Shown one piece after another: positions 25,244 to 35,305 of a DNA stretch of 64,000 nt (positions within the stretch are counted from its first letter, which is position 1; every line of letters starts with the position of its first letter). The translations under genes were made by a program, and so were the position numbers. Source of the DNA: Thermodesulfovibrionales bacterium (GTDB taxonomy: Bacteria > Nitrospirota > Thermodesulfovibrionia > Thermodesulfovibrionales > Dissulfurispiraceae). The notes beneath the pieces are model-generated. The model did no database searches and had not been told where the DNA came from. It worked only from the letters and a program-made list of their open reading frames with translations. The DNA lies in contig JASEGS010000001.1 of assembly GCA_030017995.1 (NCBI GenBank), forward strand, positions 54,892 to 118,891, read 5' to 3'.

Positions 25244-26293
25244 ATGAAAAACATAGATTTCTCAAAACTCACAAGACCGAATATCCATTCGCTAACACCT
25301 TATGAAGCAAAAGAATTGCCTTGCAAAGTCAGGCTTGCTGCCAATGAAAGCCCATACTGTCTTGATATTACACCTGACAAAAAAGTCCTTCGAAAACTTA
25401 ACCGTTATCCAGATCCTGATGGTAAAGAACTAAAAAAAACAATCGCAAAAAATTTTAAAATCACCCCTGACAATATATTATTAGGAAACGGTTCTGACGA
25501 AATAATTTATTATCTGATTACAACCTTTGGGGGGCATGTGCTATATCCTGTGCCTACATTTTCTATGTACGGGATAATTTCGCAGGCGATCGGGGAAAAA
25601 CATATCGGGATTTCACTTGATAATAATTTTGACCTCGACCTGAATAAAATGCTTTCTGCTATAAAGAAATATCGTCCAAAACTCGTATTCCTCAGCTCTC
25701 CGAATAATCCGACAGGTAACTGCTTTTCAGCAGACCGTATATTAAAGATCATTGAGACATCAAAAGGCATTGTGGTTGTTGATGAGGCATATCAACCCTT
25801 TTCAAGCGAGAAAGGCTTCCTGCCTATGTTGAAGGATTATAAGAACCTCGCTATCCTCAGGACATTAAGCAAGATAGGTTTTGCATCTCTGCGCGTAGGT
25901 TTTTTAATTGCTGATAAAGGACTTATCAATGAGGTCAACAAAGTAAGGCTTCCATTCAATCTCAATGCCCTGTCTCAGAGCATGGCGCTGGAGGCATTCA
26001 GGGACAAAAAGGCCATACACACGCAGATAAAGACTCTCGTGTCTGAAAGGGAAAGGTTGTCCAAAGAACTGAGCGGCATGAAAGAAGTGAGACCATATCC
26101 GTCAGAAGCAAATTTCATATTGTTCAGGGCGAACAATGCAGATTTGGTTTATCAGAAACTCATAAGACAAGGTGTTCTTGTTAGAAATCTGAGCAATTCA
26201 ATTAAAAATTCATTAAGGGTGACTATCGGGACACCTGAAGAAAATAACTTTTTTATAAAGGCTTTAAGAAAATCAGTCGGAGGAAAAGAATGA
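25244..26293 (+). CDS. hisC: Histidinol-phosphate aminotransferase
   Basis: 349 residues, class II PLP aminotransferase. It shows LGNGSDEIIYYL, SSPNNPTGN, VVDEAYQPF and the PLP Lys in LSKIGFASLRVG. It transaminates imidazole-acetol phosphate with glutamate in histidine synthesis. hisB follows with a four-base overlap. Other his genes are not in the window. Confidence 0.92.
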   Translation: MKNIDFSKLTRPNIHSLTPYEAKELPCKVRLAANESPYCLDITPDKKVLRKLNRYPDPDGKELKKTIAKNFKITPDNILLGNGSDEIIYYLITTFGGHVLYPVPTFSMYGIISQAIGEKHIGISLDNNFDLDLNKMLSAIKKYRPKLVFLSSPNNPTGNCFSADRILKIIETSKGIVVVDEAYQPFSSEKGFLPMLKDYKNLAILRTLSKIGFASLRVGFLIADKGLINEVNKVRLPFNLNALSQSMALEAFRDKKAIHTQIKTLVSERERLSKELSGMKEVRPYPSEANFILFRANNADLVYQKLIRQGVLVRNLSNSIKNSLRVTIGTPEENNFFIKALRKSVGGKE

Positions 26294-26877
26294 GAAAGGC
26301 AAAGGTTGAGAGAAGAACAAAGGAAACTGACATATCAGTTGAAATAAATCTTGACGGAATCGAGAAATACTCGATAAATACATCAATTCCTTTTCTCGAC
26401 CATATGCTTTCCCTCATGTGCAAACACGGGATATTCGATATAAAGTTAAAGGCAAAGGGAGATATAGAAATCGACTACCACCATACTGTCGAGGATGTGG
26501 GGATAGTCCTCGGCAAGGCTGTAAAACAGGCGCTCGGAGACATGAAAGGCATATCGAGATATGGACATGCGTCAGTGCCTATGGATGAGACGCTTGCAAT
26601 GGTTAGCATAGATATAAGCGGCAGGCCTTATCTTGTCTATAAGATCGAATTTCCTAAAAAGAGCAAGTTAAAGGATTTTGACCCTGACCTCATCGAGGAC
26701 TTCCTTCACGCCTTTGTGAGCAACAGCAATATCACGCTCCATGCGAATGTACTTTACGGAAGGAATATCCACCATATAATCGAGGCGGTTTTTAAGGGAA
26801 TCGGAAGGGCATTGAGACAAGCAGTAAGCATTGACCCGAGAATAAAAGGACTGCCTACAACAAAGGGGAAATTATGA
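26290..26877 (+). CDS. hisB: Imidazoleglycerol-phosphate dehydratase
   Basis: 195 residues, monofunctional length. Metal-binding motifs FLDHML, DYHHTVEDVG, HIIEAVFKGIGRALRQA and SVPMDETLA are present. It dehydrates imidazole-glycerol phosphate to imidazole-acetol phosphate, the substrate of HisC, so the two genes encode consecutive steps. Overlaps both neighbours by four bases. Confidence 0.95.
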   Translation: MRKAKVERRTKETDISVEINLDGIEKYSINTSIPFLDHMLSLMCKHGIFDIKLKAKGDIEIDYHHTVEDVGIVLGKAVKQALGDMKGISRYGHASVPMDETLAMVSIDISGRPYLVYKIEFPKKSKLKDFDPDLIEDFLHAFVSNSNITLHANVLYGRNIHHIIEAVFKGIGRALRQAVSIDPRIKGLPTTKGKL

Positions 26878-27989
26878 ATACTCCGCTACAATCAGGCTCA
26901 TTGAAAATAGCAACGATTATGGGCATTCCCATTAAAGTCCATTTCTCCTGGCTCATTATCTTCGGTCTTATAACATGGTCACTTTCAACATTTTACTTTC
27001 CGAAGGCTGCGCCCCAACTGCCTGCTGTGGCATATTGGGTTAACGGAGCAATAGCAGCACTGCTGCTCTTTGTATCTGTGGCATTCCATGAACTGTCGCA
27101 CTCCTTTGTCGCCCTGAGATATAAACTTCACATTCACAATATAATTTTGTTCATTTTCGGCGGAGTCGCACAGATGAAAGGAGAACCCCCGAACCCAAAG
27201 GCTGAATTCAGAATGGCAATTGCCGGACCTCTGTCAAGCTTTTTCCTATCGCTGCTTTTCTTCATTGTTTACAATTTGACAACGAGTCAGATTACAAAGG
27301 CGCTTTTTTTATATATTGCCCAGTTAAACCTCATACTCGGCGCCTTTAACTTAATCCCCGGGTTTCCAATGGATGGCGGTAGAATTGTAAGGGCATTCCT
27401 GTGGAAAAAAACTGATGACTTTTTTTATGCGACGAGAAAGGCGTCGGGTTACGGGCAAAAGATAGCCATATTCTTCATAGTCTTTGGCATAATTTCCATA
27501 TTTGCAGGGATACCAGGCGGCCTGTGGCTTATGTTAATAGGGTGGTTTCTCTATTCCGCAGCCCAGTCCAGTTACCAGCAGGCAAGTCTTCAGGAAACCC
27601 TCAGCGGAATAAAAGTAAAGAATATAATGGTTAAAGATATTGTCACTATGCCATCAAGCATTACAATAGACAAGGTAGTAAATGAATATTTCCTGAAATA
27701 TGGTTATGGCGGTTTTCCGGTAGTAGATGACGGCAGATTCCTCGGCTTTGTAACATTGAAAGAGATAAAGGATGTCCCAAAGGAAAAATGGAGTGATACA
27801 AGAATAGCAGGAATACTTATCCCCCATAACAAAAAATGGGAGGTTTCAGAACAAGACAGCGCCATGAAGGCCCTTGAGATCATGATAACAGAGGATAAAG
27901 GAAGACTGGTAGTAACAGATAAAGGGAATATAATCAGCCTTATAACGAGGAATGGCATTGCAAGATATGTCCAGATTATGGGCAGATAA
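26874..27989 (+). CDS. Site-2-type membrane metalloprotease (M50) with CBS pair
   Basis: 371 residues. About six hydrophobic segments lie in 1-235, with the zinc site HELSH in VAFHELSHSFVALRY and the third ligand in NLIPGFPMDGGRIVRAFLW. Residues 245-365 carry two CBS repeats (VKNIMVKDIVTMPSS, AMKALEIMITEDKGRLVV) that likely sense adenine nucleotides. This is the SpoIVFB-like class of intramembrane proteases. Coupling to hisB by ATGA overlap is probably incidental. Confidence 0.92.
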   Translation: MNTPLQSGSLKIATIMGIPIKVHFSWLIIFGLITWSLSTFYFPKAAPQLPAVAYWVNGAIAALLLFVSVAFHELSHSFVALRYKLHIHNIILFIFGGVAQMKGEPPNPKAEFRMAIAGPLSSFFLSLLFFIVYNLTTSQITKALFLYIAQLNLILGAFNLIPGFPMDGGRIVRAFLWKKTDDFFYATRKASGYGQKIAIFFIVFGIISIFAGIPGGLWLMLIGWFLYSAAQSSYQQASLQETLSGIKVKNIMVKDIVTMPSSITIDKVVNEYFLKYGYGGFPVVDDGRFLGFVTLKEIKDVPKEKWSDTRIAGILIPHNKKWEVSEQDSAMKALEIMITEDKGRLVVTDKGNIISLITRNGIARYVQIMGR

Positions 27990-28032
27990 TGGGAAAGCAA
28001 AAGAGTTAAGAGCAGGGAGGTTTATCTAAAAT

Positions 28033-28791
28033 ATGTCTGAAACAAAATTAAAGGTGATTCTGCTGCGCCACACACCAAATCCTGAAGAGACTGTAGCAAT
28101 GGCTGCAAAGCTATGTTACAGCCCAGCAGATATTGAGGATCTGAAGGGGAAAATAGAGGCAAAAGATCAAAAGGCATTTGTTGAGAAACTGACAAAGATG
28201 GGGCACATGAGTCCGATAGAACACGCTTCCTTCACCTTTGCCATTGAGGGCATTTCGAGGGCATGCAGTCATCAGCTCGTAAGACACAGGATAGCGTCAT
28301 TCAGTCAGCAGTCGCAGAGATATGTATCAGAAGACAGAGGACAGAAGACAGAAAACAGACCACAGACATTCGACTATATAATTCCACCATCCATTTCCGG
28401 CGATAAGAAAGCAAGAGAGACATTTGAGAATTTCATGCTTTATTCACAGCAAGTATATGATTTTCTTATAAAGAGGCTTAATGAAAAAGGCATAAAAGGA
28501 GAGGCAGCAAATCAGGATGCGAGGTTTGTCCTACCTAATGCAGCAGAGACCAAAATAATAGTCACCATGAATGCGAGAGAACTCCTCCACTTCTTCAGGA
28601 TGAGATGCTGCAACCGCGCGCAGTGGGAGATAAGGCAAATGGCAGAAGAGATGTTGAAACTCGCTAAAACAGCATCCCCTGTTATATTTGCAAAGGCAGG
28701 CCCTGGCTGCCTATATGCGCCGTGCCCTGAAGGTGAATACATATGTGGTAAAATCGTGGAAGTTAGAAAAAAATACAGAGTCAAGAAATAA
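28033..28791 (+). CDS. thyX: Flavin-dependent thymidylate synthase
   Basis: 252 residues. The ThyX motif RHRIASFSQQSQRY is complete, and the C-terminal substrate-binding RMRCCNRAQWEIRQMAEEM is typical. It makes dTMP from dUMP with FADH2 and methylene-tetrahydrofolate. Directly after SQRY, residues SEDRGQKTENRPQ are encoded by six heptads (28329-28370), an insertion in the loop after the active-site motif. The 3' end overlaps acdB by 11 bases. Confidence 0.93.
   Translation: MSETKLKVILLRHTPNPEETVAMAAKLCYSPADIEDLKGKIEAKDQKAFVEKLTKMGHMSPIEHASFTFAIEGISRACSHQLVRHRIASFSQQSQRYVSEDRGQKTENRPQTFDYIIPPSISGDKKARETFENFMLYSQQVYDFLIKRLNEKGIKGEAANQDARFVLPNAAETKIIVTMNARELLHFFRMRCCNRAQWEIRQMAEEMLKLAKTASPVIFAKAGPGCLYAPCPEGEYICGKIVEVRKKYRVKK
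28329..28370. repeat. Six-heptad array inside thyX
   Basis: Units AGAAGAC, AGAGGAC, AGAAGAC, AGAAAAC, AGACCAC and AGACATT: the AGAAGAC/GTCTTCT family seen in glmU, ileS and lspA. Confidence 0.8.
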
Positions 28792-29440
28792 TCTTCATCT
28801 TCGCATCCAACACAATAGCGCCTTTGGGATAAAGTGCAATTGGATTAAGGTCTATCTCTTCAATCAAATTGCTTGCCATCATCTCTGAGATAGAAACAAT
28901 CATATTTACAAGTCCATCAATATCTGCGGCAGGCTTCCCCCTGTATCCTTCAAGAAGCCTGTAACCTTTTACCTGCCTGATAAGCCATTGGGCATCGTCT
29001 GTTGTCATTGGCACAAGTCCAAAAGCCACATCTTTGAATAATTCAACAAACACCCCTCCGATGCCGAACATGACCACAGGCCCAAACTGTTTGTCCACTG
29101 CGCCGCCCACGATAACTTCCACCCCCTGAGCCGCCATCTCCTCCACAAGCACGCCTTCTGCATTCTCAATCTTCATAAACTCATAAACAGTATCTTTCAA
29201 TTCATTCTCATCCCTTATCCCCAGCCTTACTCCCTTTACATCACTTTTTGAGGCAATCCTCAATGAAGAAACTTTAACAACAAGAGGAAAATTTAAAGGC
29301 ATGGGAGATGGGATTATATCTTTTTTACCTATAAATACCCCCTCAGGAACAGACATACCCATTGCCTTTAAAAGCCCCTTAACTTCATGCTCAAGAAATG
29401 TATTCCTGCCCTTATTTTTTTCAATAAACTCTTTCAGCAT
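28781..29440 (-). CDS. ADP-forming acetate-CoA ligase, beta (ATP-grasp) subunit
   Basis: 219 residues, an ATP-grasp subunit matching the beta chain of NDP-forming acyl-CoA synthetases: PLVVKVSSLRIASKSDVKGV, GVEVIVGGAVDKQFGPVVMFG and the final IDLNPIALYPKGAIVLDAKM. With the alpha subunit it makes ATP from acetyl-CoA plus ADP and phosphate. The alpha subunit gene lies 4 kb away on the same strand, with three oppositely oriented genes between them. Family length is normal for a stand-alone beta subunit. Confidence 0.88.
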   Translation of the reverse strand: MLKEFIEKNKGRNTFLEHEVKGLLKAMGMSVPEGVFIGKKDIIPSPMPLNFPLVVKVSSLRIASKSDVKGVRLGIRDENELKDTVYEFMKIENAEGVLVEEMAAQGVEVIVGGAVDKQFGPVVMFGIGGVFVELFKDVAFGLVPMTTDDAQWLIRQVKGYRLLEGYRGKPAADIDGLVNMIVSISEMMASNLIEEIDLNPIALYPKGAIVLDAKMKIIS

Positions 29441-29489
29441 CGCTCTTTTATTATACCAGCAAATCGTGATACTATTTTACACTGTGGAC

Positions 29490-31103
29490 ATGCCGCCAAA
29501 CATGACAGATTATTACACAGAATACAGGAAATTCTCTCTGCCTGTCCCTGAAAAATTCTCCTTTCCACTCGATGTCTTTGATAAATGGGGAGAGAGACTT
29601 GCCCTTTTCTGGACAGACGGTAATACTGAACAAAAATTCTCGTTCAATGATCTGAGAATCTTATCCTCAAAAGGTGCAGGAGCGTTGTTGAATATAGGAA
29701 TTAAAAAAGGTGATAAGGTCATAGTAATGCTTCCAAACATCCCTGAATGGTGGGAAACAATGCTTGCCTTAATGAGGATTAATGCTATTCCAATCCCTGC
29801 CACGACACTCCTTACATCAAAGGATATAGAATACAGGCTTAAAGCAACAGACATAAAGGCGATCATTACTTCAGAAGAAGATGCCTTTAAGATTGAGGAG
29901 GCGGTAAAAAGTTCTTCAACAAATCCCCTGCTCATACTAACCAGTGGGAGGCAAGATTGGTTTAACTACATAGCAGAGCGCAATGCAGCAAAAGCAATTG
30001 GAGGCGAAAGGGCATTTTCACATGAACCTGCCCTTATATATTTCACTTCAGGAACAACAGGACCGCCAAAAATGGTGCTCCATACGCAGGCGTCATATCC
30101 CCTCGCACATATGATAACAGGCAAATTCTGGCTTGACCTCAGACCTGAAGACATTCACTGGAATCTTTCTGATACAGGATGGGCAAAGGCAGCATGGTCA
30201 AGTTTTTTTGGACCATGGCATGCTGGAGCAGCTATTTTTTCCTTTTACAAAAAAAGTAAATTTGATCCTTCATCAACAATAGAGATAATGCAGAAATATC
30301 CCATAACAACATTCTGCGGCCCTCCAACTGCATACAGAATGATGGTTAAGGAGACGCCAGCAACAGAGAAGTTATCCTTTCATTCAATGAGGCATTTTGT
30401 TGCAGCAGGAGAGCCTTTAAACAAAGAGATAATAGAGACATGGAAGGAAAGGACAGGACATTACATATACGACGGATACGGTCAGACAGAGACTGTGAAT
30501 GTCCTTGCCAATTTCAGATGTCTTCCTTTAAAGCCTGGCTCTATGGGAGTGCCTGTCCCCGGGTTTATCGTAGATATTATCGATGACAAAGGAAATCCAG
30601 CGCCATCAGGCACTGAAGGGGATATTGCTATAAAAATAAAGCCTCAAAGACCTGCCGGTCTTTTTCATGGATATATCGGAAATCCGGAGGCAACAGAGAA
30701 GACTATCAAAGACAACTGGTATCTGACAGGAGACAGGGCTTATAAGGATGACGACGGATACTTCTGGTTTGTGGGCAGGAATGATGACATAATACTCACT
30801 TCGGGATACAGGATAGGGCCGTTTGAGATAGAAAGCATCCTCATTGAACATCCTGCTGTTAAAGAATCTGCTGTTGTTGCAAGCCCTGATGAAATCAGAG
30901 GCGAAGTTGTAAAGGCATTTGTCGTGCTGACAAAGGGACACATCCCCTCAGATGCTCTGATAAAAGAACTTCAGGAGTTTGTAAAGAAGCATACGGCGCC
31001 ATACAAATATCCGAGAAGAATTGAATTTGTGGATGAACTGCCAAAAACCATAAGCGGTAAGATAAAAAGAAAAGAACTAAAGATGAAGGAATTCGGAAAA
31101 TGA
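29490..31103 (+). CDS. AMP-forming acyl-CoA synthetase
   Basis: About 537 residues from ATG 29490 (ATG 29502 also possible). The frame runs upstream to 29301, but that stretch overlaps the divergent acdB and is not family-like. Motifs: LIYFTSGTTGPPKMVLHT, YDGYGQTETV, WYLTGDRAYKDDDGYFWFVGR and the catalytic Lys in PKTISGKIKRKEL. It resembles the medium-chain/benzoate type; the substrate is not determined. It overlaps the transporter gene by four bases. Divergent from acdB. Confidence 0.88.
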   Translation: MPPNMTDYYTEYRKFSLPVPEKFSFPLDVFDKWGERLALFWTDGNTEQKFSFNDLRILSSKGAGALLNIGIKKGDKVIVMLPNIPEWWETMLALMRINAIPIPATTLLTSKDIEYRLKATDIKAIITSEEDAFKIEEAVKSSSTNPLLILTSGRQDWFNYIAERNAAKAIGGERAFSHEPALIYFTSGTTGPPKMVLHTQASYPLAHMITGKFWLDLRPEDIHWNLSDTGWAKAAWSSFFGPWHAGAAIFSFYKKSKFDPSSTIEIMQKYPITTFCGPPTAYRMMVKETPATEKLSFHSMRHFVAAGEPLNKEIIETWKERTGHYIYDGYGQTETVNVLANFRCLPLKPGSMGVPVPGFIVDIIDDKGNPAPSGTEGDIAIKIKPQRPAGLFHGYIGNPEATEKTIKDNWYLTGDRAYKDDDGYFWFVGRNDDIILTSGYRIGPFEIESILIEHPAVKESAVVASPDEIRGEVVKAFVVLTKGHIPSDALIKELQEFVKKHTAPYKYPRRIEFVDELPKTISGKIKRKELKMKEFGK

Positions 31104-32596
31104 AGAAAATATTGAGGATACTTTCACTGCTTACAGTGCTGATAATCATACTTTACTGGACAGTCCCGTCTAAGTCAGACATTAGCCCTATTGAGAAAAT
31201 AAAGAAAAGGGGCTACCTTTTATGGGGATCTGATGCAGAAGGCGGCGCTCCTTATGTATTCCCGGATCCAAAAAACCCTTCAAAATTGATAGGCTTTGAG
31301 GTTGACCTCGCAAATGCAATAGCGAGAGAACTGGGCGTAGAGGCAAGGCAGTCCCAGAACGCTTGGGACAGTCTGCTCCCCGCGCTCAAGAGAGGCGATT
31401 TTGACATTGCAATGAACGGCATTGAGATAACGGCTCAGAGGGAAGCGGAGGTCCTTTTTTCAATGCCCTATTATATTTATACAGAACAGCTTGTTGTCAG
31501 AAAAAACGATACGCAGATAAAAAATATCAATGACCTTAAAGGCAAAAAAGTCGGAACTCTTTCGGGCGCAGTAGCTCAGGATATACTCATGAAGATTGGC
31601 GGAGTAGATGTAAAGGTCTATTCAGGGCAGGTAGAGCCTTATGAGGACCTTGCTATAGGAAGGCTCGATGCGGTTCTTTTAGATCTTCCAATAGCAGCTT
31701 ATTATGCAAAGCCTAATCCAAAACTGAAATACACAGGCCATCCTGTCGGGGAAGGATTTTACGGGATCGCCATAAAAAAAGAAAACAAAGAGTTTAAAAA
31801 CAAGATAGATGAAATTTTTATAAAGCTTCTAAAGTCCGGGGAACTAAAAAAGATATACAAAAAATGGGACATGTGGGACAAGACACAGGAAAATCTTTTT
31901 CAGCAGATAAAGACATCGGAAGGATTTGTTAGCCTGCAAGAAAGCAAAAAAGCCCCTCTTTATACATTCTTCCCCAACCTTCTTAAAGGCGCAGGAATAA
32001 CAATACTCATATCTGTTTCATCAATGGCTTTGGCTATTACCCTTGGACTTATCCTTACAGTTCTCAGGATATACGGCAGGACCCCTTTAAGCAGCGTGGC
32101 GGCTGCATATATCGAAATCTACAGAGGCACTCCGCTCCTTATTCAGCTTTATATTCTGTATTATGGCCTTCCTAACATAGGCATATCTCTGAATCCTTTG
32201 ACAGCCGCATTCATCGGTCTCGGAATGAATTATGCTGCATATGAATCAGAGCTTTACAGGGCGGGGATAAATGCAGTGCCTAAAGGTCAGATGGAGGCTG
32301 CCTTATCTCTCGGAATGTCGCAGTCCCTTGCAGTAAAAAGGATTATTATGCCTCAGGCCATAAGAATAGCCTTTCCGGGCATCACAAACGACTTTATAGC
32401 ACTTTTCAAAGATTCATCCCTCGTTTCTGTTATAGCAATGGTAGAACTGACAAAAACATATAGCATACTTGCTGCAACAACCCTGAGATTCTTTGAACTC
32501 GGTCTCATAGTCGCATTCCTTTACTTCGCTATGAGCTATCCTCTTTCGCTTCTTGCGCGCAGGCTGGAAGAAAAACTGATGGGGCACAAAAGATGA
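31100..32596 (+). CDS. Polar amino acid ABC transporter: fused binding protein and permease
   Basis: 498 residues. Residues 1-20 are a signal anchor. Residues 30-265 are a solute-binding domain ([31 protein letters not shown]). Residues 290-498 are a His/Glu/Gln-type permease with the EAA loop ([22 protein letters not shown]) and [18 protein letters not shown]. The substrate is probably glutamine or another polar amino acid. The fusion tethers binding protein to channel. The ATPase gene overlaps by four bases. Confidence 0.92.
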   Translation: MKKILRILSLLTVLIIILYWTVPSKSDISPIEKIKKRGYLLWGSDAEGGAPYVFPDPKNPSKLIGFEVDLANAIARELGVEARQSQNAWDSLLPALKRGDFDIAMNGIEITAQREAEVLFSMPYYIYTEQLVVRKNDTQIKNINDLKGKKVGTLSGAVAQDILMKIGGVDVKVYSGQVEPYEDLAIGRLDAVLLDLPIAAYYAKPNPKLKYTGHPVGEGFYGIAIKKENKEFKNKIDEIFIKLLKSGELKKIYKKWDMWDKTQENLFQQIKTSEGFVSLQESKKAPLYTFFPNLLKGAGITILISVSSMALAITLGLILTVLRIYGRTPLSSVAAAYIEIYRGTPLLIQLYILYYGLPNIGISLNPLTAAFIGLGMNYAAYESELYRAGINAVPKGQMEAALSLGMSQSLAVKRIIMPQAIRIAFPGITNDFIALFKDSSLVSVIAMVELTKTYSILAATTLRFFELGLIVAFLYFAMSYPLSLLARRLEEKLMGHKR

Positions 32597-33348
32597 TAAA
32601 GGTAAAAAACCTTCATAAATATTACGGGGAAGTCCATCTGTTCAAGGGAATAAACTTTGATATTGAAAGGGGAGAAGTGATTGTCTTCATCGGACCTTCA
32701 GGAAGCGGAAAGAGCACATTCTTAAGATGTATAAACGGACTCGAATATTTTCAAGAGGGCGAGATAGCTGTAAATAATATTGGACTGCATTCCATAAACA
32801 GATTAAGACCAAGTAAAGAGGATATGGAAACTATAAGGAAAATCAGGCTCAGGGTTGGAGTGGTGTTTCAGCAATTCAATCTATTCCCTCATATGACGGT
32901 GCTGGAGAACATTATCGAAGCGCCTACAAGGGTGCTCAACATAGATAGTGATAAGGCAGTGGAAGATGCCTTATCACTTCTAAAAAGAATAAACATTGAG
33001 AAAAAAGCGCAGAGCTATCCTGATGAGCTATCGGGAGGGGAACAGCAGAGAGTGGCAATAGCAAGGGCACTTGCAATGAAGCCGGAGGCAATGCTCTTTG
33101 ACGAACCAACATCCTCCCTTGATCCTGAGATGGTTGGAGAAGTGCTTGCTGTGATAAAAAACCTTGTAAGCGAAGGAATGACAACGCTGATAGCAACCCA
33201 TGAAATGGACTTCGCGAGAGAGATAGCCGATAAGGTAGTCGTCTTTGACCATGGTGATATCGTAGAGGTTGGAGCTCCTGAAGACATATTCACGAATCCT
33301 AAAAAGGAGAGGACAAAGATATTTTTAAACAGGATATTAAAAAGATAA
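32593..33348 (+). CDS. glnQ: Polar amino acid ABC transporter ATPase
   Basis: 251 residues. Walker [11 protein letters not shown]-loop [17 protein letters not shown], signature [15 protein letters not shown], Walker [13 protein letters not shown] and the switch His in [10 protein letters not shown]. It powers the fused binding-permease protein encoded upstream. Its 3' end overlaps the convergent acdA by 12 bases. Confidence 0.95.
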   Translation: MIKVKNLHKYYGEVHLFKGINFDIERGEVIVFIGPSGSGKSTFLRCINGLEYFQEGEIAVNNIGLHSINRLRPSKEDMETIRKIRLRVGVVFQQFNLFPHMTVLENIIEAPTRVLNIDSDKAVEDALSLLKRINIEKKAQSYPDELSGGEQQRVAIARALAMKPEAMLFDEPTSSLDPEMVGEVLAVIKNLVSEGMTTLIATHEMDFAREIADKVVVFDHGDIVEVGAPEDIFTNPKKERTKIFLNRILKR

Positions 33349-34695
33349 AAGAGCCTTCAATCCCCTCACTGCCCTTTCAGGCGAGGGGTAAACAGGTATT
33401 TTCATCTTCTCAAGAAGGGAGGTAAGCCTTTTTGCAAATCCGTTGCCCGGAATATGACAGACTATAGGCTTGTTTATATCGGATTTAGCGGCCTTTATCA
33501 TATCAGGAAGTCTCTCTGTTATACCGTAGACATTCGGCAGGGCAATTATTATAAAGCCATCGTAATTATCTCTGAGTTCATTCAGGGCTGTAATATAATC
33601 TTCATCCCTTACCTGCGCAGTTAAATCAACAGGATTATTGATCCCATAAAAGTACGGGAATACCTTCCTGAGTTTGTCCGCTTTATCATCAGGTAATTTT
33701 ACGACATCGAGCCCCTGCCTCATGCATTCATCAGCAGCAAGCACTCCCGAGCCTCCGCCGTTGGTTATAATACAGACACGATTGCCGTTTGATATTTGCT
33801 GATAAGATAGCGCCTTTATAGCATCTATTAATTCGTCAAAATCCTCCGTCTCTTTTATTCTGAATTGCTTAAGTATAGAGTGAAAGACTTCATATCTTCC
33901 TGCGAGCCTTCCTGTGTGTGAAAACGCTGCCGCCTGTCCGCTGAATCCTTTGCCTGATTTAAGAACAACAAATGGCTTACGCTCTGACAATCTCTTTGCG
34001 CTCTCTATAAATTTCCTGCCATCGCCAAGAGATTCTATATAAGAAATTACAACATCAGTAGTTTCATCGTTTGCGAGATATTCGAACAAATCCGATTCAT
34101 CAATGTCTATAGCATTTCCATAGCCTACAGCCTTTGATATGCCTACATTTGCCTGCCTTGCGCCGCTCAAAAGACAACTCAATATTGCGCCGCTTTGTGA
34201 TACAACAGCCACATTGCCCTTCTTCGGCCTTTTCAGCCTTTCATATGGAAGAAAAAATGTATCGAGCTTATGATGTGGATTATATAAGCCCATGCAGTTC
34301 GGGCCGAGAATTCTCACTCCAATGTCTTTCACTGTTTTTCTAACTTCTTCCTGAAGCTCTGTCTGCCCTATCTCAGCAAAACCCGAACTGGCAATTATCA
34401 CGCTCTTTGTCCTGCTTTCGAGTCCTCTGAGGATCTCAGGAACTTCAGCCGCAGGCCTCATTATTATGGTCAGATCAACCAGTTCAGGCAAATCTGCAAC
34501 AGACGGGTATGCGTTTAATCCCATCAGTTCAGAATACCTTGGATTGATTGGATAGACCCTGCCCCTGAATTTAAGCAGGTTTTTGAGTATCACGCCGCCG
34601 AGCTTTTCTTCGCTGTGCGCCGCGCCGATGAGGGCGATGGATTTGGGACTGAAAAGATAATCAAGACTCATATTGTTATCCACTTGTTTCGCCAT
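33337..34695 (-). CDS. ADP-forming acetate-CoA ligase, alpha subunit
   Basis: 452 residues. CoA-binding domain ([20 protein letters not shown]), then two succinyl-CoA-ligase-like domains with [22 protein letters not shown] and the phospho-His in FSHTGRLAG. It pairs with the ATP-grasp beta subunit encoded at 28.8 kb. A role in acetate or acyl-CoA energy conservation is expected for an anaerobe. Confidence 0.9.
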   Translation of the reverse strand: MAKQVDNNMSLDYLFSPKSIALIGAAHSEEKLGGVILKNLLKFRGRVYPINPRYSELMGLNAYPSVADLPELVDLTIIMRPAAEVPEILRGLESRTKSVIIASSGFAEIGQTELQEEVRKTVKDIGVRILGPNCMGLYNPHHKLDTFFLPYERLKRPKKGNVAVVSQSGAILSCLLSGARQANVGISKAVGYGNAIDIDESDLFEYLANDETTDVVISYIESLGDGRKFIESAKRLSERKPFVVLKSGKGFSGQAAAFSHTGRLAGRYEVFHSILKQFRIKETEDFDELIDAIKALSYQQISNGNRVCIITNGGGSGVLAADECMRQGLDVVKLPDDKADKLRKVFPYFYGINNPVDLTAQVRDEDYITALNELRDNYDGFIIIALPNVYGITERLPDMIKAAKSDINKPIVCHIPGNGFAKRLTSLLEKMKIPVYPSPERAVRGLKALLSF

Positions 34696-34753
34696 AGTTT
34701 AATTATACATTAAAGACAGACTATCTCATAAGATTTGCACCTTTTATATCAAC

Positions 34754-34781
34754 TTGACAAATTCAAAAATAGGGTTATACA
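34754..34781 (+). promoter_or_regulatory. Promoter of the AbrB/Doc module
   Basis: TTGACA (34754-34759), a 16-base spacer and TATACA (34776-34781). The antitoxin ATG at 34806 follows, with AGGAGG at 34795-34800. The TTG at 34754 is therefore a -35 box, not a start codon. Confidence 0.7.
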
Positions 34782-34805
34782 ATGTATATACGATAGGAGG
34801 CAGAT

Positions 34806-35029
34806 ATGATAAAAAATTAGTATCTCACGGCAACAGCGCGGCGCTTATAATAGACAAGCCCATACTCGAGCTATTAGATGTTGATATGGACACCCCCCTT
34901 GAGATTGCTACGGACGGCAGGAACTTGATCGTATCGCCTGTAGACACCGCCAAAAGGGAAAAAAAGTTTAAGGCTGCCCTTGAGAAAGTGAACAGGCTCC
35001 ACGGGAAAACCCTGAAGAAACTTGCCTGA
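34806..35029 (+). pseudogene. AbrB/MazE-type antitoxin with a -1 frameshift at codon 4
   Basis: The ATG at 34806 has a perfect AGGAGG site, but its frame reads ATG ATA AAA AAT TAG and stops. The body of the protein (KKLVSHGNSAALIIDKPILE, then an SpoVT-AbrB fold to residue 55 and a basic tail) lies in the -1 frame and joins directly at the run of six A (34811-34816). One more A would restore MIKKLVSHGNS. The cause may be a true mutation, a sequencing error or slippage on A-AAA-AAT. The Doc-like toxin follows three bases after the stop. Confidence 0.75.
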
Positions 35030-35032
35030 TAA

Positions 35033-35305
35033 ATGAAAGAAAAAGAGATCATCTTCCTAACACTCGCGGAAGTAATTGATATTCATACCGACCAGATAGA
35101 AAAATACGGCGGCAGCATGGGAATTCGCGATAAGAATCTCCTCTACTCTGCGATAGCAATGCCTTCTGCTTCTTTTTACAGAACGTTCCTACACTCCGAC
35201 ATTTTTGAAATGGCTGCTGCCTACGTATATCATATATCTCAAAATCATCCATTTATTGACGGTAATAAACGGACTGCCCTTGCGTCCGCGCCGAGGCAAT
35301 GTTAG
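35033..35305 (+). pseudogene. Truncated Doc/Fic toxin
   Basis: 90 residues against about 125 for Doc. The Fic motif HPFIDGNKRTAL is complete, and the N-terminal helices (LTLAEVIDIHTDQIEKYGG, IRDKNLLYSAIAMP) match. After RTALAS the sequence turns into unrelated residues and stops, so the C-terminal helices are missing in all frames. Doc proteins modify EF-Tu. With the frameshifted antitoxin upstream, the module looks inactive. Bases 35306-35511 contain two overlapping short hairpins (GGCTAA/TTAGCC) and nothing else recognisable. Confidence 0.75.

Noticed and set aside
29301-29489. N-terminal extension of the acyl-CoA synthetase frame
   Set aside because: It overlaps the divergent acdB coding region and has no family resemblance; ATG 29490 fits the family start.
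34754-34805. TTG start of the antitoxin frame
   Set aside because: The TTG is the first base of a TTGACA -35 box with a matching -10; the ATG at 34806 has the ribosome site.
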